From Bacteroidota bacterium (GTDB lineage: Bacteria > Bacteroidota > Bacteroidia > Chitinophagales > Chitinophagaceae): a stretch of DNA of 64,000 nt. Within the stretch, counting starts at the first letter, position 1. Each line of letters starts with the position of its first letter. The DNA lies in NCBI GenBank assembly GCA_018267725.1, contig JAFDXY010000016.1:62001-126000 (forward strand). Direction: 5' to 3'. A program made the position numbers and the translations under genes. The notes under the pieces are model-generated. The model was not told where the DNA came from. It worked only from the letters and a program-made list of their open reading frames with translations, and made no database searches. This document shows, in pieces, positions 1 to 8,928 of the stretch.

Positions 1-461
1 ATGTTGATGTGTATGCTACTTTAACTAAAAAACAAAAACAATATTGGGCAGAGTGGACAAGGCTTCGCAATGCAGTGTATGTAACTTATCCTTATGCAAA
101 AACAGCTTCAAAAATAATGAACGAAATAAATGTACGTTTGGTTAATGTACATGATAAAAAACAACGCAGAATAATTATTCGTTCAAGAGAAAAAGAATTA
201 AGAAAAGAATTTACAGATAAGCTTACCAAACTTTCTATTTATCAAGGAAAAGTTTTAATGAAATTAATTTACCGAGAAACCGGAAATAGTTGTTACGAAA
301 TTTTAGATGAGTATAAAGGAAGTTTTAATGCAATACTTTACCAATCAATTGCATTTGTTTTTGGAACAAGTTTAAAACAAATGTATGAGCCTACAGGTAA
401 AGATGCCGATATGGAAAAAATTGTAAGAGATGTAGAAAGAATGTACGGATACAGAAGTTAA
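1..461 (+). CDS. DUF4294 domain protein, 3' part
   Basis: The frame is open to the window edge (codons before the GTG at 9 read V-D), so the true start lies upstream and about 150 residues of C-terminal sequence are seen. The text around WAEWTRLRNAVYVTYPYA, followed by a long charged helix and a closing MYGYRS, matches my recollection of the DUF4294 family found in Bacteroidota, usually a little over 200 residues. The function is unknown and no catalytic motif is evident. The stop codon overlaps the stop of the convergent aat gene by three bases. The GTG at 9 should not be taken as the start. Confidence 0.8.
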   Translation, partial: VDVYATLTKKQKQYWAEWTRLRNAVYVTYPYAKTASKIMNEINVRLVNVHDKKQRRIIIRSREKELRKEFTDKLTKLSIYQGKVLMKLIYRETGNSCYEILDEYKGSFNAILYQSIAFVFGTSLKQMYEPTGKDADMEKIVRDVERMYGYRS

Positions 462-1102
462 ACACAATGTTTTAGTAACTGCATAAATTGTTCACGCATA
501 ATCATTTTAGCTCCTAAACTTTCTAAGTGTTCGGTATAAACTTGGCAATCTATTAATTTAACGCCTTCTTTTTTTAATTCTTCAACATACTTTATAAACG
601 CAAATTTGCTGGCATTACTTTTATGGCTAAACATACTTTCACCAAAAAAAACTTTCCCAATTTTAATACCATATAATCCGCCCACCAATTCATTGTGCAA
701 CCATGCTTCTGCACTAAAAGCAAAACCTTGTTTGTGTAACGTTGTATAAGCAATTTGCATAGATTGATTTAACCAAGTACCATCTTGTCCTTTACGCGGT
801 GTTTCTTTGCAAGCTTGAATTACTTTTTCAAAAGCTTCATTAACAGAAAAACGGAATTCATTTTTCTTTAAAATAGCATTCATGCTTTTACTAATTTTTA
901 ATTCATCGGGCAATAAAATAAAACGTGGGTTAGGGCTCCACCATAATGGCACTTCACCGTTATACCAAGGAAAAATTCCTTTTGTATAAGCCAGCAAAAT
1001 TCTATCGGGGCTAATATCTCCGCCAATTGCCAATAAGCCGTCTTGTAAAGATTCTTCAACGGGAGGAAACCATAATTTTTCATTTAATACTTGCAATGGC
1101 AT
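458..1102 (-). CDS. aat: Leucyl/phenylalanyl-tRNA--protein transferase
   Basis: This cytoplasmic enzyme transfers Leu or Phe from aminoacyl-tRNA to proteins with N-terminal Lys or Arg, creating an N-degron. The 214-residue product has the family signatures in order: FPWY (44-47), WWSPNPR (54-60), DGTW (107-110), GGLYGI (141-146) and FFGESMFSH (152-160). The length is close to the usual 200-240. It lies 71 bp downstream of clpS on the same strand and is probably co-transcribed, which links the enzyme making the signal with the adaptor reading it. The ATG at 1102 precedes the typical start of the family. Identification is firm. Confidence 0.96.
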   Translation of the reverse strand: MPLQVLNEKLWFPPVEESLQDGLLAIGGDISPDRILLAYTKGIFPWYNGEVPLWWSPNPRFILLPDELKISKSMNAILKKNEFRFSVNEAFEKVIQACKETPRKGQDGTWLNQSMQIAYTTLHKQGFAFSAEAWLHNELVGGLYGIKIGKVFFGESMFSHKSNASKFAFIKYVEELKKEGVKLIDCQVYTEHLESLGAKMIMREQFMQLLKHCV

Positions 1103-1173
1103 AATGCGTTGAAGATAAAATTCAATAATAAATAAAAAAGAATAATAAAAGTATTATGAAGTTTATAATTAAT

Positions 1174-1473
1174 TTATGCTTCCTGAATTTCTTCTATAGT
1201 TGCGTTTATACCACGTTCGGTAATGGCATTGCACATAGGTTTTAATGTATCGTAATCTCCGTTTTTTACAGCATATTTTCCTTTAAAATGAATAAGTAAA
1301 GCACATTGTTCTGCTTGTTCTGTGGTATGATTGCAAACTTCAATCAAAGTTTCAATAACCCATTCAAAAGTATTTACTTCATCATTCCAAACAATTAAGT
1401 TCATTGATGCTGTAGCTGTATCGGCAATTGCCGGTTCATTTAGTTTAGAAGGATTGTTATTTGTTTGAAGCAT
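1174..1473 (-). CDS. clpS: ClpS, N-degron adaptor of the Clp protease
   Basis: ClpS binds N-terminal Leu, Phe, Tyr or Trp and delivers the protein to the Clp AAA+ unfoldase and ClpP. The 99-residue product has a flexible N-terminal tail of about 24 residues and then the ClpS fold. The residues that contact the N-degron are in place: N30-D31 in the WNDE motif, and H62 in the IHFKGK motif. The next gene downstream is aat. A TATTTTTG box (complement of 1478-1485) lies only four bases before the ATG; if used, the transcript would be almost leaderless, so this is only a possibility. Confidence 0.95.
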   Translation of the reverse strand: MLQTNNNPSKLNEPAIADTATASMNLIVWNDEVNTFEWVIETLIEVCNHTTEQAEQCALLIHFKGKYAVKNGDYDTLKPMCNAITERGINATIEEIQEA

Positions 1474-1507
1474 ATTGCAAAAATAATATGAACTTACTAT
1501 AATTTTT

Positions 1508-1538
1508 TTTGGCTGATATATTTCAAACCCTATTTTTG
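1508..1538 (+). promoter_or_regulatory. Bacteroidota-type promoter of tRNA-Val
   Basis: TTTG at 1508-1511 and TATTTTTG at 1531-1538 are separated by 19 bp and match the Bacteroidota primary sigma consensus (TTTG, about 19-20 bp, TAnnTTTG). Transcription should begin near 1545, about a dozen bases before the tRNA. Confidence 0.75.
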
Positions 1539-1556
1539 CACTCCCAAAACAAGAAA

Positions 1557-1631
1557 GGGAGTTTAGCTCAGTTGGTTTAGAGCATCTGCCTTACAAGCAG
1601 AGGGTCGGCGGTTCGACCCCGTCAACTCCCA
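1557..1631 (+). tRNA. tRNA-Val (anticodon UAC)
   Basis: A 75-nt cloverleaf can be folded by eye. The acceptor stem GGGAGTT pairs with AACTCCC (1624-1630), and the discriminator base is A1631. The anticodon arm TCTGC-CTTACAA-GCAGA gives anticodon TAC (valine). The T arm GGCGG-TTCGACC-CCGTC has the standard loop and one G-U pair. CCA is not encoded. A promoter and a terminator flank it, so it is a stand-alone transcription unit. Confidence 0.97.
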
Positions 1632-1638
1632 CAAACGA

Positions 1639-1667
1639 AAAAGGCTTCAATTTATTTGAAGCCTTTT
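1639..1667. terminator. Intrinsic terminator after tRNA-Val, probably bidirectional
   Basis: AAAAGGCTTCAA (1639-1650) pairs perfectly over 12 bp with 1656-1667 across a 5-nt loop, with T-rich flanks on both strands. It can end the tRNA transcript and also the convergent thiolase transcript, whose stop is at 1707. Confidence 0.8.
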
Positions 1668-1706
1668 CTATTTTATAGAATGTAAAATATTATTATACTG
1701 AATATT

Positions 1707-2888
1707 TTATACTAACTCAATAACCATTGCACTTGCACCACCACCACCATTACAAATACCTGCTGCTCCTATTTTTTTATTGTTTTGTTTTAACACATTT
1801 ATTAGCGTAACAATAATTCTTGCACCGCTACAACCTAACGGATGCCCCATTGAAACTGCACCACCATACACGTTTACTTTGTTTGCATCTAAATTCATTT
1901 TTTGAATGTTAGCAATACCAACAACGCTAAAGGCTTCGTTTAGTTCTACAAAATCAATATCTTTCATTTGCAAACCTGCTTTAGCAAGTGCTTTAGGCAC
2001 GGCTAAACTTGGCGTAGTTGTAAACCATTCGGGTGCTTGTTCTGCATCGGCATAGCTTTTTATAATGGCAATTGGTTTTATGTTTAATGCTTCTGCTTTT
2101 TCTTTACTCATTAAAACCAAAGCTGCTGCACCATCGTTCATAGTGCTTGCATTGGCAGCAGTAACTGTCCCATCTTTTATAAATGCGGGTTTTAATTCGG
2201 GTATTTTATCAAACTTAACATTAAATGGTTCTTCATCTTTATCAAAAACAATAGTTCCTTTTTTAGAAACAATTTCTACAGGTACAATTTCTTCTTTAAA
2301 CTTTCCTTCATTCCATGCAGCTTGACTTCTTTTATAACTTTCAACCGCAAATGCATCTTGTTCTGCTCTGCTTATATTACATTCTTTAGCACATAATTCG
2401 GCTGCATTACCCATAGCATAATTATTATATACATCTGTTAAACCATCTTTTGCTAAGCCATCAATTAACTTGCTATCTCCGTATTTATTTCCCCAACGTA
2501 AATTAGGTACATAAAACGGAACATTGCTCATACTTTCCATTCCACCTGCAATTACAATATCTGCATCGCCTAATAAAATATCTTGTGTTGCTTGTGCAAT
2601 AGCTTTCATTCCGCTTGCACAAACTTTGTTTACTGTTGTGCAAACAACACTATCAGGTAAGCTTGCAAACTTTGCTGCTTGCCTTGCCGGAGCCTGACCC
2701 ACATTGGCTTGTATAACATTGCCCATATAAACAGCCTCAATTTGGTTGGGTTGTAAACCTGCTTTTTGTACCGCTGCTTTTATAGCAATTGCACCTAATT
2801 GTGGTGCAGAAAAATCTTTTAATGCCCCGCCAAAACTTCCTATGGGTGTGCGAACTGCCGAAACTATATAAACTGTTTTGTTGCTCAT
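1707..2888 (-). CDS. Acetyl-CoA C-acetyltransferase (thiolase)
   Basis: This thiolase-superfamily enzyme either condenses two acetyl-CoA to acetoacetyl-CoA or carries out thiolytic cleavage in beta-oxidation. The 393-residue length is standard. The nucleophilic cysteine is C90 (KVCASGMKAI); the other catalytic residues are H349 (GHPLGCSGARI) and C379 (GICNGGGGASAM). The GGMESMS and NEAF motifs are present. It appears monocistronic. Sequence alone does not separate a biosynthetic from a degradative role; the size and NEAF-GHPLGCSGA pattern favour the short-chain acetyl-CoA acetyltransferase class. An upstream TATATTTG box suggests its own promoter. Confidence 0.93.
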   Translation of the reverse strand: MSNKTVYIVSAVRTPIGSFGGALKDFSAPQLGAIAIKAAVQKAGLQPNQIEAVYMGNVIQANVGQAPARQAAKFASLPDSVVCTTVNKVCASGMKAIAQATQDILLGDADIVIAGGMESMSNVPFYVPNLRWGNKYGDSKLIDGLAKDGLTDVYNNYAMGNAAELCAKECNISRAEQDAFAVESYKRSQAAWNEGKFKEEIVPVEIVSKKGTIVFDKDEEPFNVKFDKIPELKPAFIKDGTVTAANASTMNDGAAALVLMSKEKAEALNIKPIAIIKSYADAEQAPEWFTTTPSLAVPKALAKAGLQMKDIDFVELNEAFSVVGIANIQKMNLDANKVNVYGGAVSMGHPLGCSGARIIVTLINVLKQNNKKIGAAGICNGGGGASAMVIELV

Positions 2889-2905
2889 GATTTTTATTTG
2901 AGCAG

Positions 2906-2913
2906 CAAATATA
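2906..2913 (-). promoter_or_regulatory. Candidate -7 box of the thiolase gene
   Basis: The minus strand reads TATATTTG here, a full match to TAnnTTTG, 17 bp before the thiolase ATG. I see no good TTTG partner at the expected distance, so this is tentative. Confidence 0.4.
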
Positions 2914-3032
2914 AAGCTTGTGTACTAACGAGTGTTAGTATTGATGAAAATAAATTAGTAACTAATTAACGGTGTCTTTAATTTTTGCGAAAGGCCTAAT
3001 GCATTTTATTATTTAATTGTGTTTGAAAAGTA

Positions 3033-5543
3033 TTACTCTTCAAACAATTCCGGTTGATTGTTTTCTTCTTTAGGCTTTTCATCCCATTCCATTTTTACGC
3101 TTTTGCTAAAGTCTAAAAGTTTTGCCCCCACTGCTTTCCAGCCCATTACTTCGGTAATTTTTGCCAACTTTAATTTACCTTTTCTTATTTGTGTGCCTGT
3201 GCCTTGTTGCACAGATAAAACGGGTTCATTATCTGTTGTGGCAACTTCTACTTTATTTTTCTCATTCTCTTTTATAAACAAGAATTTTGTTTTTAAAGTT
3301 GATGTTTCAATTTTAAAACGTTTAACGGTAAACTGCATTTTATCTGCATCAAAATAAACGGCTGTTATAATTTTTTCGGGATTGAATTTTTCTATGAGTA
3401 CTACTTTATCTGCATCAATACGTTGTGTTAATTCTGTATCGGTTATTTCATAATTACCATCGGCATAAATGATTAAAATTTTATCATCTTCAAACATGCC
3501 TAAATATTTTCCTTTCTCTTCTGTATTTAATCTTCCAAACTGAGTATCAAACCAAATTTTTCTTCCTGCTAAAGTGCTTCTTCCAGCCTCCTTTAACTTA
3601 ACAGATTTAACGGGATATTTTGTTACAATATTTCCTTGAGAGCTTCTGCCTTTTATTTCTAACTCTTCAAAATAATAATCTATTTCTTTATTACGTGCAG
3701 TACAATTTGGACTTAAATTAATTTTTACAACTTCTGCTTCTCCATTTGCATTGGCTGTAAAATAATGCACTTTACTTTTTTCGTTTGTGTTTGATAAAAT
3801 GTATTCTTTATCTCTAGTAACACCTGTAACATTAAAACGTTTTGCATAAGTTTTTTCTTTGCCATCAAAATAAATCATGTTGTAAGTAGTGCGTTCATCA
3901 TTCTTTTTAAATATGGCTGCATGAATAATGTCTTTTCCTATAAATGCTTTGTCGCCCACTTTTACTACTTTCATTATACCACGTTTGGTAAAAACAATTA
4001 TATCATCAATATCGCTACAATCAAATAAAAATTCATCTTTCTTTAAACTTGTTCCTACAAAACCTTCTTCTCTGTTTACATACAACTTTGTGTTAGCAAT
4101 GGCAACTTGTTGTACTTTAATAGTATCAAAAATTTTTATTTCTGTTTTGCGTTCTTTATCCTTGCCGTATTTTTTTAATAAAGTTTCAAAATAGTTAATA
4201 GCAAATTCTATTAAATGTTCTAAATCAAAATTTACTTGTGCAATATCTGCTTCAATAGTTTTTATTTGTTCGTTTAATTCATCAATATCTAATTTATAAA
4301 TTCTTCTAACGGGTTTTTCGGTAAGTTTTAAAATATCTTCTCTGCTTATTGCTTTTCTTTTTAATTTTTTTATGAAAGGAGTGAAGGCTTGCTCAATTGC
4401 CGTTAAAACTTTTTCCCATGTTTCATGTTTCTTTTCTAATTCTTGATAAATTTTTTCTTCGAAGAATATTTTTTCTAAAGAAGTGTAATGCCATTTATCT
4501 TCTAACTCATGCAACTTAATTTGCAATTCGCGTTGTAATAAATTTTTAGTTAAATCAACTGAAGTTTTTAATAAATCGGTTGCTGTTACAAAACGTGGTT
4601 TTTGATTTTCAATAATACATGCATTGGGGCTAATGCTTACTTCGCAATCTGTAAATGCATATAAGGCATCAATAGTTATATCGCTCGAAATTCCGGGAGC
4701 TAAATCAATTTGTATTTCAACATGTTTGCCGGTGTATTCGGTAAGTTTTTTAATTTTTATTTTACCTGCATCGTTAGCCTTGGTAATGCTTTCGCATAAT
4801 TGAGAAACCGTAACGCCATATGGCACATCTCTAATAATTAAACTTTTTTTATCTAACTCTTCAATTAAACAACGCACTTTTATTTTACCACCGCGTTTAC
4901 CATCGTTATAATTACTTACATCAACCAAACCACCTGTTTGAAAATCTGGATATAATTCAATTTTTTTATTTTTTAAATATTTAATAGATGCATCTATTAA
5001 CTCGCAAAAATTATGTGGTAAAATTTTAGTTGATAAACCAACAGCAATACCATCTGCACCATGAGCAAGCAACAATGGAAACTTCATTGGCAATGTAACG
5101 GGTTCATTTTTTCTGCCATCGTAACTTAATTGCCATTCGGTTGTTTTTGGGTTGAAAGCCACATCCAGAGCGAATTTGCTTAAACGTGCTTCAATGTATC
5201 TTGGTGCTGCTGCATCATCGCCTGTTCTGATATCTCCCCAATTACCTTGTGTATCAATTAATAAATCTTTTTGTCCCATGTTCACCAATGCATCTCCAAT
5301 ACTTGCATCTCCGTGTGGATGATATTGCATTGCCTGACCAATAATATTTGCCACCTTGTTAAAACGACCATCATCCATTTCTTTCATAGCATGCAATATT
5401 CTGCGTTGCACAGGTTTTAAACCATCTTCAACGGCGGGCACTGCACGTTCTAATATTACATACGATGCATATTCTAAAAACCAATTTTTATATTGGCTTT
5501 GTACACCGCTTTCGTTATTTATTTGTTCTATTTTATCGGACAT
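3033..5543 (-). CDS. parC: DNA topoisomerase IV subunit A
   Basis: This is the cleavage subunit of topoisomerase IV, which decatenates daughter chromosomes together with ParE (6843-8729). The 836-residue protein begins with the breakage-reunion domain. The catalytic tyrosine is Y116 in AAPRYIEARL, and the helix carrying YHPHGDASIGDA is at 74-85. A coiled-coil region follows at roughly 330-450 and then a beta-rich C-terminal domain. A ParC rather than GyrA assignment rests on the same-strand parE and the divergent C-terminal domain without an evident GyrA box. The position equal to the fluoroquinolone-contact serine of E. coli ParC is alanine (A80). It is the last gene of the parE-S23-DUF1835-parC set. 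Confidence 0.93.
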   Translation of the reverse strand: MSDKIEQINNESGVQSQYKNWFLEYASYVILERAVPAVEDGLKPVQRRILHAMKEMDDGRFNKVANIIGQAMQYHPHGDASIGDALVNMGQKDLLIDTQGNWGDIRTGDDAAAPRYIEARLSKFALDVAFNPKTTEWQLSYDGRKNEPVTLPMKFPLLLAHGADGIAVGLSTKILPHNFCELIDASIKYLKNKKIELYPDFQTGGLVDVSNYNDGKRGGKIKVRCLIEELDKKSLIIRDVPYGVTVSQLCESITKANDAGKIKIKKLTEYTGKHVEIQIDLAPGISSDITIDALYAFTDCEVSISPNACIIENQKPRFVTATDLLKTSVDLTKNLLQRELQIKLHELEDKWHYTSLEKIFFEEKIYQELEKKHETWEKVLTAIEQAFTPFIKKLKRKAISREDILKLTEKPVRRIYKLDIDELNEQIKTIEADIAQVNFDLEHLIEFAINYFETLLKKYGKDKERKTEIKIFDTIKVQQVAIANTKLYVNREEGFVGTSLKKDEFLFDCSDIDDIIVFTKRGIMKVVKVGDKAFIGKDIIHAAIFKKNDERTTYNMIYFDGKEKTYAKRFNVTGVTRDKEYILSNTNEKSKVHYFTANANGEAEVVKINLSPNCTARNKEIDYYFEELEIKGRSSQGNIVTKYPVKSVKLKEAGRSTLAGRKIWFDTQFGRLNTEEKGKYLGMFEDDKILIIYADGNYEITDTELTQRIDADKVVLIEKFNPEKIITAVYFDADKMQFTVKRFKIETSTLKTKFLFIKENEKNKVEVATTDNEPVLSVQQGTGTQIRKGKLKLAKITEVMGWKAVGAKLLDFSKSVKMEWDEKPKEENNQPELFEE

Positions 5544-5617
5544 TATTAAAATTCAATAAACAATAATCAATAAACAATATTCAATGTTTAAGGTTATTGC
5601 TTTGTTTTTAAATTATT

Positions 5618-6427
5618 TTATTGAACATTTAGTTTTACCGCTACTTCTTTCCAACCTTTATTCCAATCGCCTTCTACAATTAATTTTTCTTCTTTAATTA
5701 ATTGTAGAATTCTCCATGCTAAAAAAACATCACCTGTTTGTATTTTCATTTTTGATAATGTTTGATTTAGTATTTTATTTACTTTTTGAAAATCAGTTGA
5801 AATGTGCATCAACAAATCTTTATCGTAAAAAGTTTCTTCTTTACTAATTATTTTTTTACCGCCTTCTAAAATTCTTACAAAAGCATTTTCATTGCATAAT
5901 TTTTTCCATTCATCAGGATCAACTTCAAACTCACTTGGTGTAATAGGTCTTGCTAATTTTTTTGCTTTTAAAAATTCTTTAGGTTGAATTTCATATAAAT
6001 GCTGCGGATAAAATATTAAACCTTTTTCGTTTATAAATGGAAGATTATTTAAATATAATACTTCTATTTTACCTTGATAATCTTTTAACTGGCTCATTAG
6101 CCAATAATAACTGCATACATCATGTTGGTTTTGTGCCATCCATATCCATACTTTTTCAGTAGATTGTTCGTCTAATTTTTTTAAAAGATTATGCACCGCC
6201 ATTTTATCATCAACAATATCTAATTGCTCTTTATAGTTGGTAAATTCTAATAATTCTTTCCACCAATCACGCCTTTGTTGATAGCCTTCGGTTTCATAAA
6301 TATTAATGATTGGACCAACTGCATAATCGTCTTTTATTTCAATAATTTCTCCTGCTAAATTTTCGTCTAACTCAATTGCTTTTTGCAGAACTTCTGTGTT
6401 GCTTTGTTCAAAAACTATGTGAATCAT
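5618..6427 (-). CDS. DUF1835 domain protein
   Basis: The 269-residue cytoplasmic protein starts MIHIVFEQSNTEVLQKA and contains DDYAVGPI, the typical beginning of DUF1835. The C-terminal third resembles the DUF3658 half usually fused to it. The biochemical role is unknown; the first 120 residues look like a nucleotide-binding alpha/beta fold, which is my inference. It sits between parE and parC on the same strand, 74 bp before parC, so its expression is probably coupled to topoisomerase IV. The 5544-5617 spacer contains direct AATAAACAAT repeats and no gene. No signal peptide or membrane segment is seen. Confidence 0.8.
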   Translation of the reverse strand: MIHIVFEQSNTEVLQKAIELDENLAGEIIEIKDDYAVGPIINIYETEGYQQRRDWWKELLEFTNYKEQLDIVDDKMAVHNLLKKLDEQSTEKVWIWMAQNQHDVCSYYWLMSQLKDYQGKIEVLYLNNLPFINEKGLIFYPQHLYEIQPKEFLKAKKLARPITPSEFEVDPDEWKKLCNENAFVRILEGGKKIISKEETFYDKDLLMHISTDFQKVNKILNQTLSKMKIQTGDVFLAWRILQLIKEEKLIVEGDWNKGWKEVAVKLNVQ

Positions 6428-6430
6428 TTC

Positions 6431-6855
6431 AATTAAGAATTAAAAATTAGTAATTAATAATTAGTTTATTTTTTTGATGAATTAATTATTGCAGAAAGAA
6501 TTTTTAAAAGTTCCTCGCAATCATTAATTAGCGAGTCTGCTAATTTAATTTCCAATAAACCAGACTCTTTTAATAATCTTAACCAATATCTTGTTTCTCT
6601 TGTTTCTCTTGCTTCTCTATAAGCTATTTCAAGCTTATGTATAAAATCCTTTCTTGATGAACCGCCTATTGCTTCTTCAATATTTGCACCAATTGATGTT
6701 CCACTTTTTAATAATTGTGTACATAACTCTTTTTCTATTTTTTTACTACGTAAGTAGTTAAATAATTTTATAATTCTTAAAGAAAATTGAAAACTTTTTT
6801 CTAATATGATATTATCGTTCTTCAATTATTAATTCTTAATTATTAATTCTCAATT
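6431..6855. repeat. AT-rich inverted-repeat pair boxing an S23 gene
   Basis: The left arm 6431-6462 and the right arm 6824-6855 are reverse complements over 32 bp with about four mismatches. They enclose the four-helix-bundle gene and nothing else. The right arm encodes the last codons and stop of parE, so whatever created the arms reshaped the end of that gene. The low complexity (ATTAATT runs) reduces the weight of the similarity, but a second S23 sequence at 59110 has a far cleaner arrangement of the same kind. Confidence 0.6.
6466..6825 (-). CDS. Four-helix-bundle (S23 / 23S rRNA IVP-like) protein
   Basis: The 119-residue, wholly helical protein carries the hallmark LLKSGTSIGANIEEA (about 41-55), then KDFIHKLEIAYREARET and a C-terminal DCEELLKIL. 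These are diagnostic of the four-helix-bundle family first seen inside intervening sequences of 23S rRNA. Its cellular role is unknown, and a nucleic-acid-related function is often assumed. No ATG precedes the conserved start: the frame opens with TTG at 6825, directly after an in-frame TAA, and the TTG lies in the inverted-repeat arm. The ARETRETR duplication (about 76-80) looks like a small internal repeat. It separates parE from the DUF1835 gene by insertion. Confidence 0.88.
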   Translation of the reverse strand: MKNDNIILEKSFQFSLRIIKLFNYLRSKKIEKELCTQLLKSGTSIGANIEEAIGGSSRKDFIHKLEIAYREARETRETRYWLRLLKESGLLEIKLADSLINDCEELLKILSAIINSSKK

Positions 6856-8729
6856 AAATCCAACTCTACTTTTAAATTATCAATAATAAAATCTTGACGT
6901 TGTGGTGTGTTTTTACCCATGTAATATTCAAGTAGCTGTTGTATATGATCTCCTTGCTCTAATATTACGGGTTGCAAACGCATATCATTACCGCCAATAA
7001 ATTTTTCAAATTCATCGGGACTAATTTCTCCTAAACCTTTAAAGCGTGTTATTTCTGGCTTGCCTGTTAATTTTTTTATGGCAGCTTGTTTTTCACTTTC
7101 ATCGTAACAATAAATTGTTTCTTGTTTATTTCTTACTCTAAACAATGGTGTTTCTAAAATATATACGTGGCCACGTTTAACTAAATCAGGAAAAAATTGC
7201 AAGAAGAAAGTCATTAATAACAAACGAATATGCATACCATCAACATCGGCATCGGTTGCAATAACAATGTTGTTATAACGAAGACTTTCTAAACCATCTT
7301 CAATATTTAAAGCGTGTTGTAATAAATTAAATTCTTCATTTTCGTACACTACTTTTTTTGTTAATCCGTAGCTGTTTAAAGGTTTACCACGCAGGCTGAA
7401 AACTGCTTGTGTATCTACATTTCGGGCTTTTGTAATACTACCGCTTGCACTATCTCCTTCGGTTATAAAAATGGTGCTATTGTTTTGTAAAGCAATAAAT
7501 TCTTCTTTGTTTTTGTTGGGTACATCATCATTTAAATGCACACGACAATCGCGTAATTTTTTGTTATGAAGGTTTGCTTTTTTTGCACGTTCATTTGCTA
7601 ATTTTCTAATACCGCTTAATTCTTTTCTTTCTTTTTCGCTTTGTTCAATTCTTCTCTTTAATGCTTCGGCCGTTTGTGAATTTCTGTGTAAAAAATTATC
7701 TAATTCCTTTGCCAAAAATTCTTCTACAAACTTTTTCATGCTCGGCCCGTTTTCATAAACAACAGATGAGCCGAGTTTTGTTTTTGTTTGGCTTTCAAAA
7801 ACGGGTTCTTGCACACGTACACTTACTGCTGCAACAATACTTGTACGAATATCTGCAGCATCATAATCTTTCTTAAAAAAATCTCTAATTACTTTTACAT
7901 ACGCTTCTCTAAAGGATTGTTGGTGTGTACCGCCTTGCGTAGTGTATTGCCCGTTTACAAAAGAAAAAATATCTTCACCATAATCATTGTTGTGCGAAAT
8001 AGCAACTTCTATATCTTCTCCTTTTAAATGAATAATAGGATAACGCAGTTCATCTGGGTTTGTTTTTCGCGTAAGCAAATCCAATAAACCATTTTTACTT
8101 ACATAACGCTTGCTATTAAAATTAATAACTAAACCTGCATTTAAATAACAGTAATTCCAAAACTGATTATCTAAATATTCATGAAGAAATTTATAGTTAT
8201 TAAAAATAGTATTATCGGGTGTAAAAGTTACTTTGGTTCCGTTTTCTTCGGTGGTGTTTGTTTCTTTATAATCTTTTGTAAGAATACCTCTTTCAAATTC
8301 TGCAACTTTAGTTTTACCATCTCTAAAACTTTCAACTTTAAAATAACTACTTAGTGCATTTACAGCTTTTGTACCTACACCGTTTAAACCTACACTCTTT
8401 TGAAATGCTTTGCTATCGTACTTTGCACCGGTATTTATTTTACTTACCACATCAACAACTTTTCCTAAAGGTATGCCACGCCCGTAGTCTCTAATGGTTA
8501 CAGATTTATTTTCAATAGTTACATCAACATGTTTACCGTAGCCCATGGTATGTTCATCAATACAGTTATCAATTACTTCTTTTACCAATACATAAATGCC
8601 GTCATCGGGTGCAGAGCCATCTCCCAATTTACCAATATACATACCGGGTCTTAACCTGATATGTTCTTTCCAATCAAGACTTTTAATATCATCTTCAGTA
8701 TAATTAACTGTTTGTTTTGTTTCAGCCAT
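6843..8729 (-). CDS. parE: DNA topoisomerase IV subunit B
   Basis: This is the ATPase subunit of topoisomerase IV. The 628 residues show the GHKL ATP-binding domain at the N-terminus (VIDNCIDEH, then DYGRGIPLG and [13 protein letters not shown]), the transducer domain, and the TOPRIM domain with [15 protein letters not shown] and the metal-binding DADVDGMHI. The C-terminal RFKGLGE motif follows. The short length, without the GyrB insertion, and the pairing with parC support ParE. It is the first gene of its transcription unit, with a good promoter about 100 bp upstream. Its final codons lie inside an inverted-repeat arm. Confidence 0.95.
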   Translation of the reverse strand: MAETKQTVNYTEDDIKSLDWKEHIRLRPGMYIGKLGDGSAPDDGIYVLVKEVIDNCIDEHTMGYGKHVDVTIENKSVTIRDYGRGIPLGKVVDVVSKINTGAKYDSKAFQKSVGLNGVGTKAVNALSSYFKVESFRDGKTKVAEFERGILTKDYKETNTTEENGTKVTFTPDNTIFNNYKFLHEYLDNQFWNYCYLNAGLVINFNSKRYVSKNGLLDLLTRKTNPDELRYPIIHLKGEDIEVAISHNNDYGEDIFSFVNGQYTTQGGTHQQSFREAYVKVIRDFFKKDYDAADIRTSIVAAVSVRVQEPVFESQTKTKLGSSVVYENGPSMKKFVEEFLAKELDNFLHRNSQTAEALKRRIEQSEKERKELSGIRKLANERAKKANLHNKKLRDCRVHLNDDVPNKNKEEFIALQNNSTIFITEGDSASGSITKARNVDTQAVFSLRGKPLNSYGLTKKVVYENEEFNLLQHALNIEDGLESLRYNNIVIATDADVDGMHIRLLLMTFFLQFFPDLVKRGHVYILETPLFRVRNKQETIYCYDESEKQAAIKKLTGKPEITRFKGLGEISPDEFEKFIGGNDMRLQPVILEQGDHIQQLLEYYMGKNTPQRQDFIIDNLKVELDLIEN

Positions 8730-8839
8730 AAGTTAGTTAATAAGACCATAGCCGATAGACAATGGTTGATAGTATTTTTACATTAATTAATTACCTTACA
8801 AATTCTTATAACCTAAAAAGAAGGTTTCAGAATAACTCG

Positions 8840-8869
8840 CAAATCTAATTAACAAGCTAAGCGGGCAAA
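8840..8869 (-). promoter_or_regulatory. Promoter of the parE operon
   Basis: On the minus strand TTTG (complement of 8866-8869) is followed after 18 bp by TAGATTTG (complement of 8840-8847), matching the Bacteroidota consensus. The predicted start near 8833 leaves a leader of about 100 nt before parE. The remainder of 8730-8928 shows nothing else I can name. Confidence 0.6.
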
Positions 8870-8928
8870 ATACAGGTTATAAACAAACTTGCTGCATTTG
8901 TGGATAAAACTTTTACGTTTGTAACCAC

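Noticed and set aside
5544..5617. Direct AATAAACAAT repeats between parC and the DUF1835 gene
   Set aside because: Low-complexity AT-rich spacer, two to three copies only; no inverted arms or cargo, so no element is claimed.
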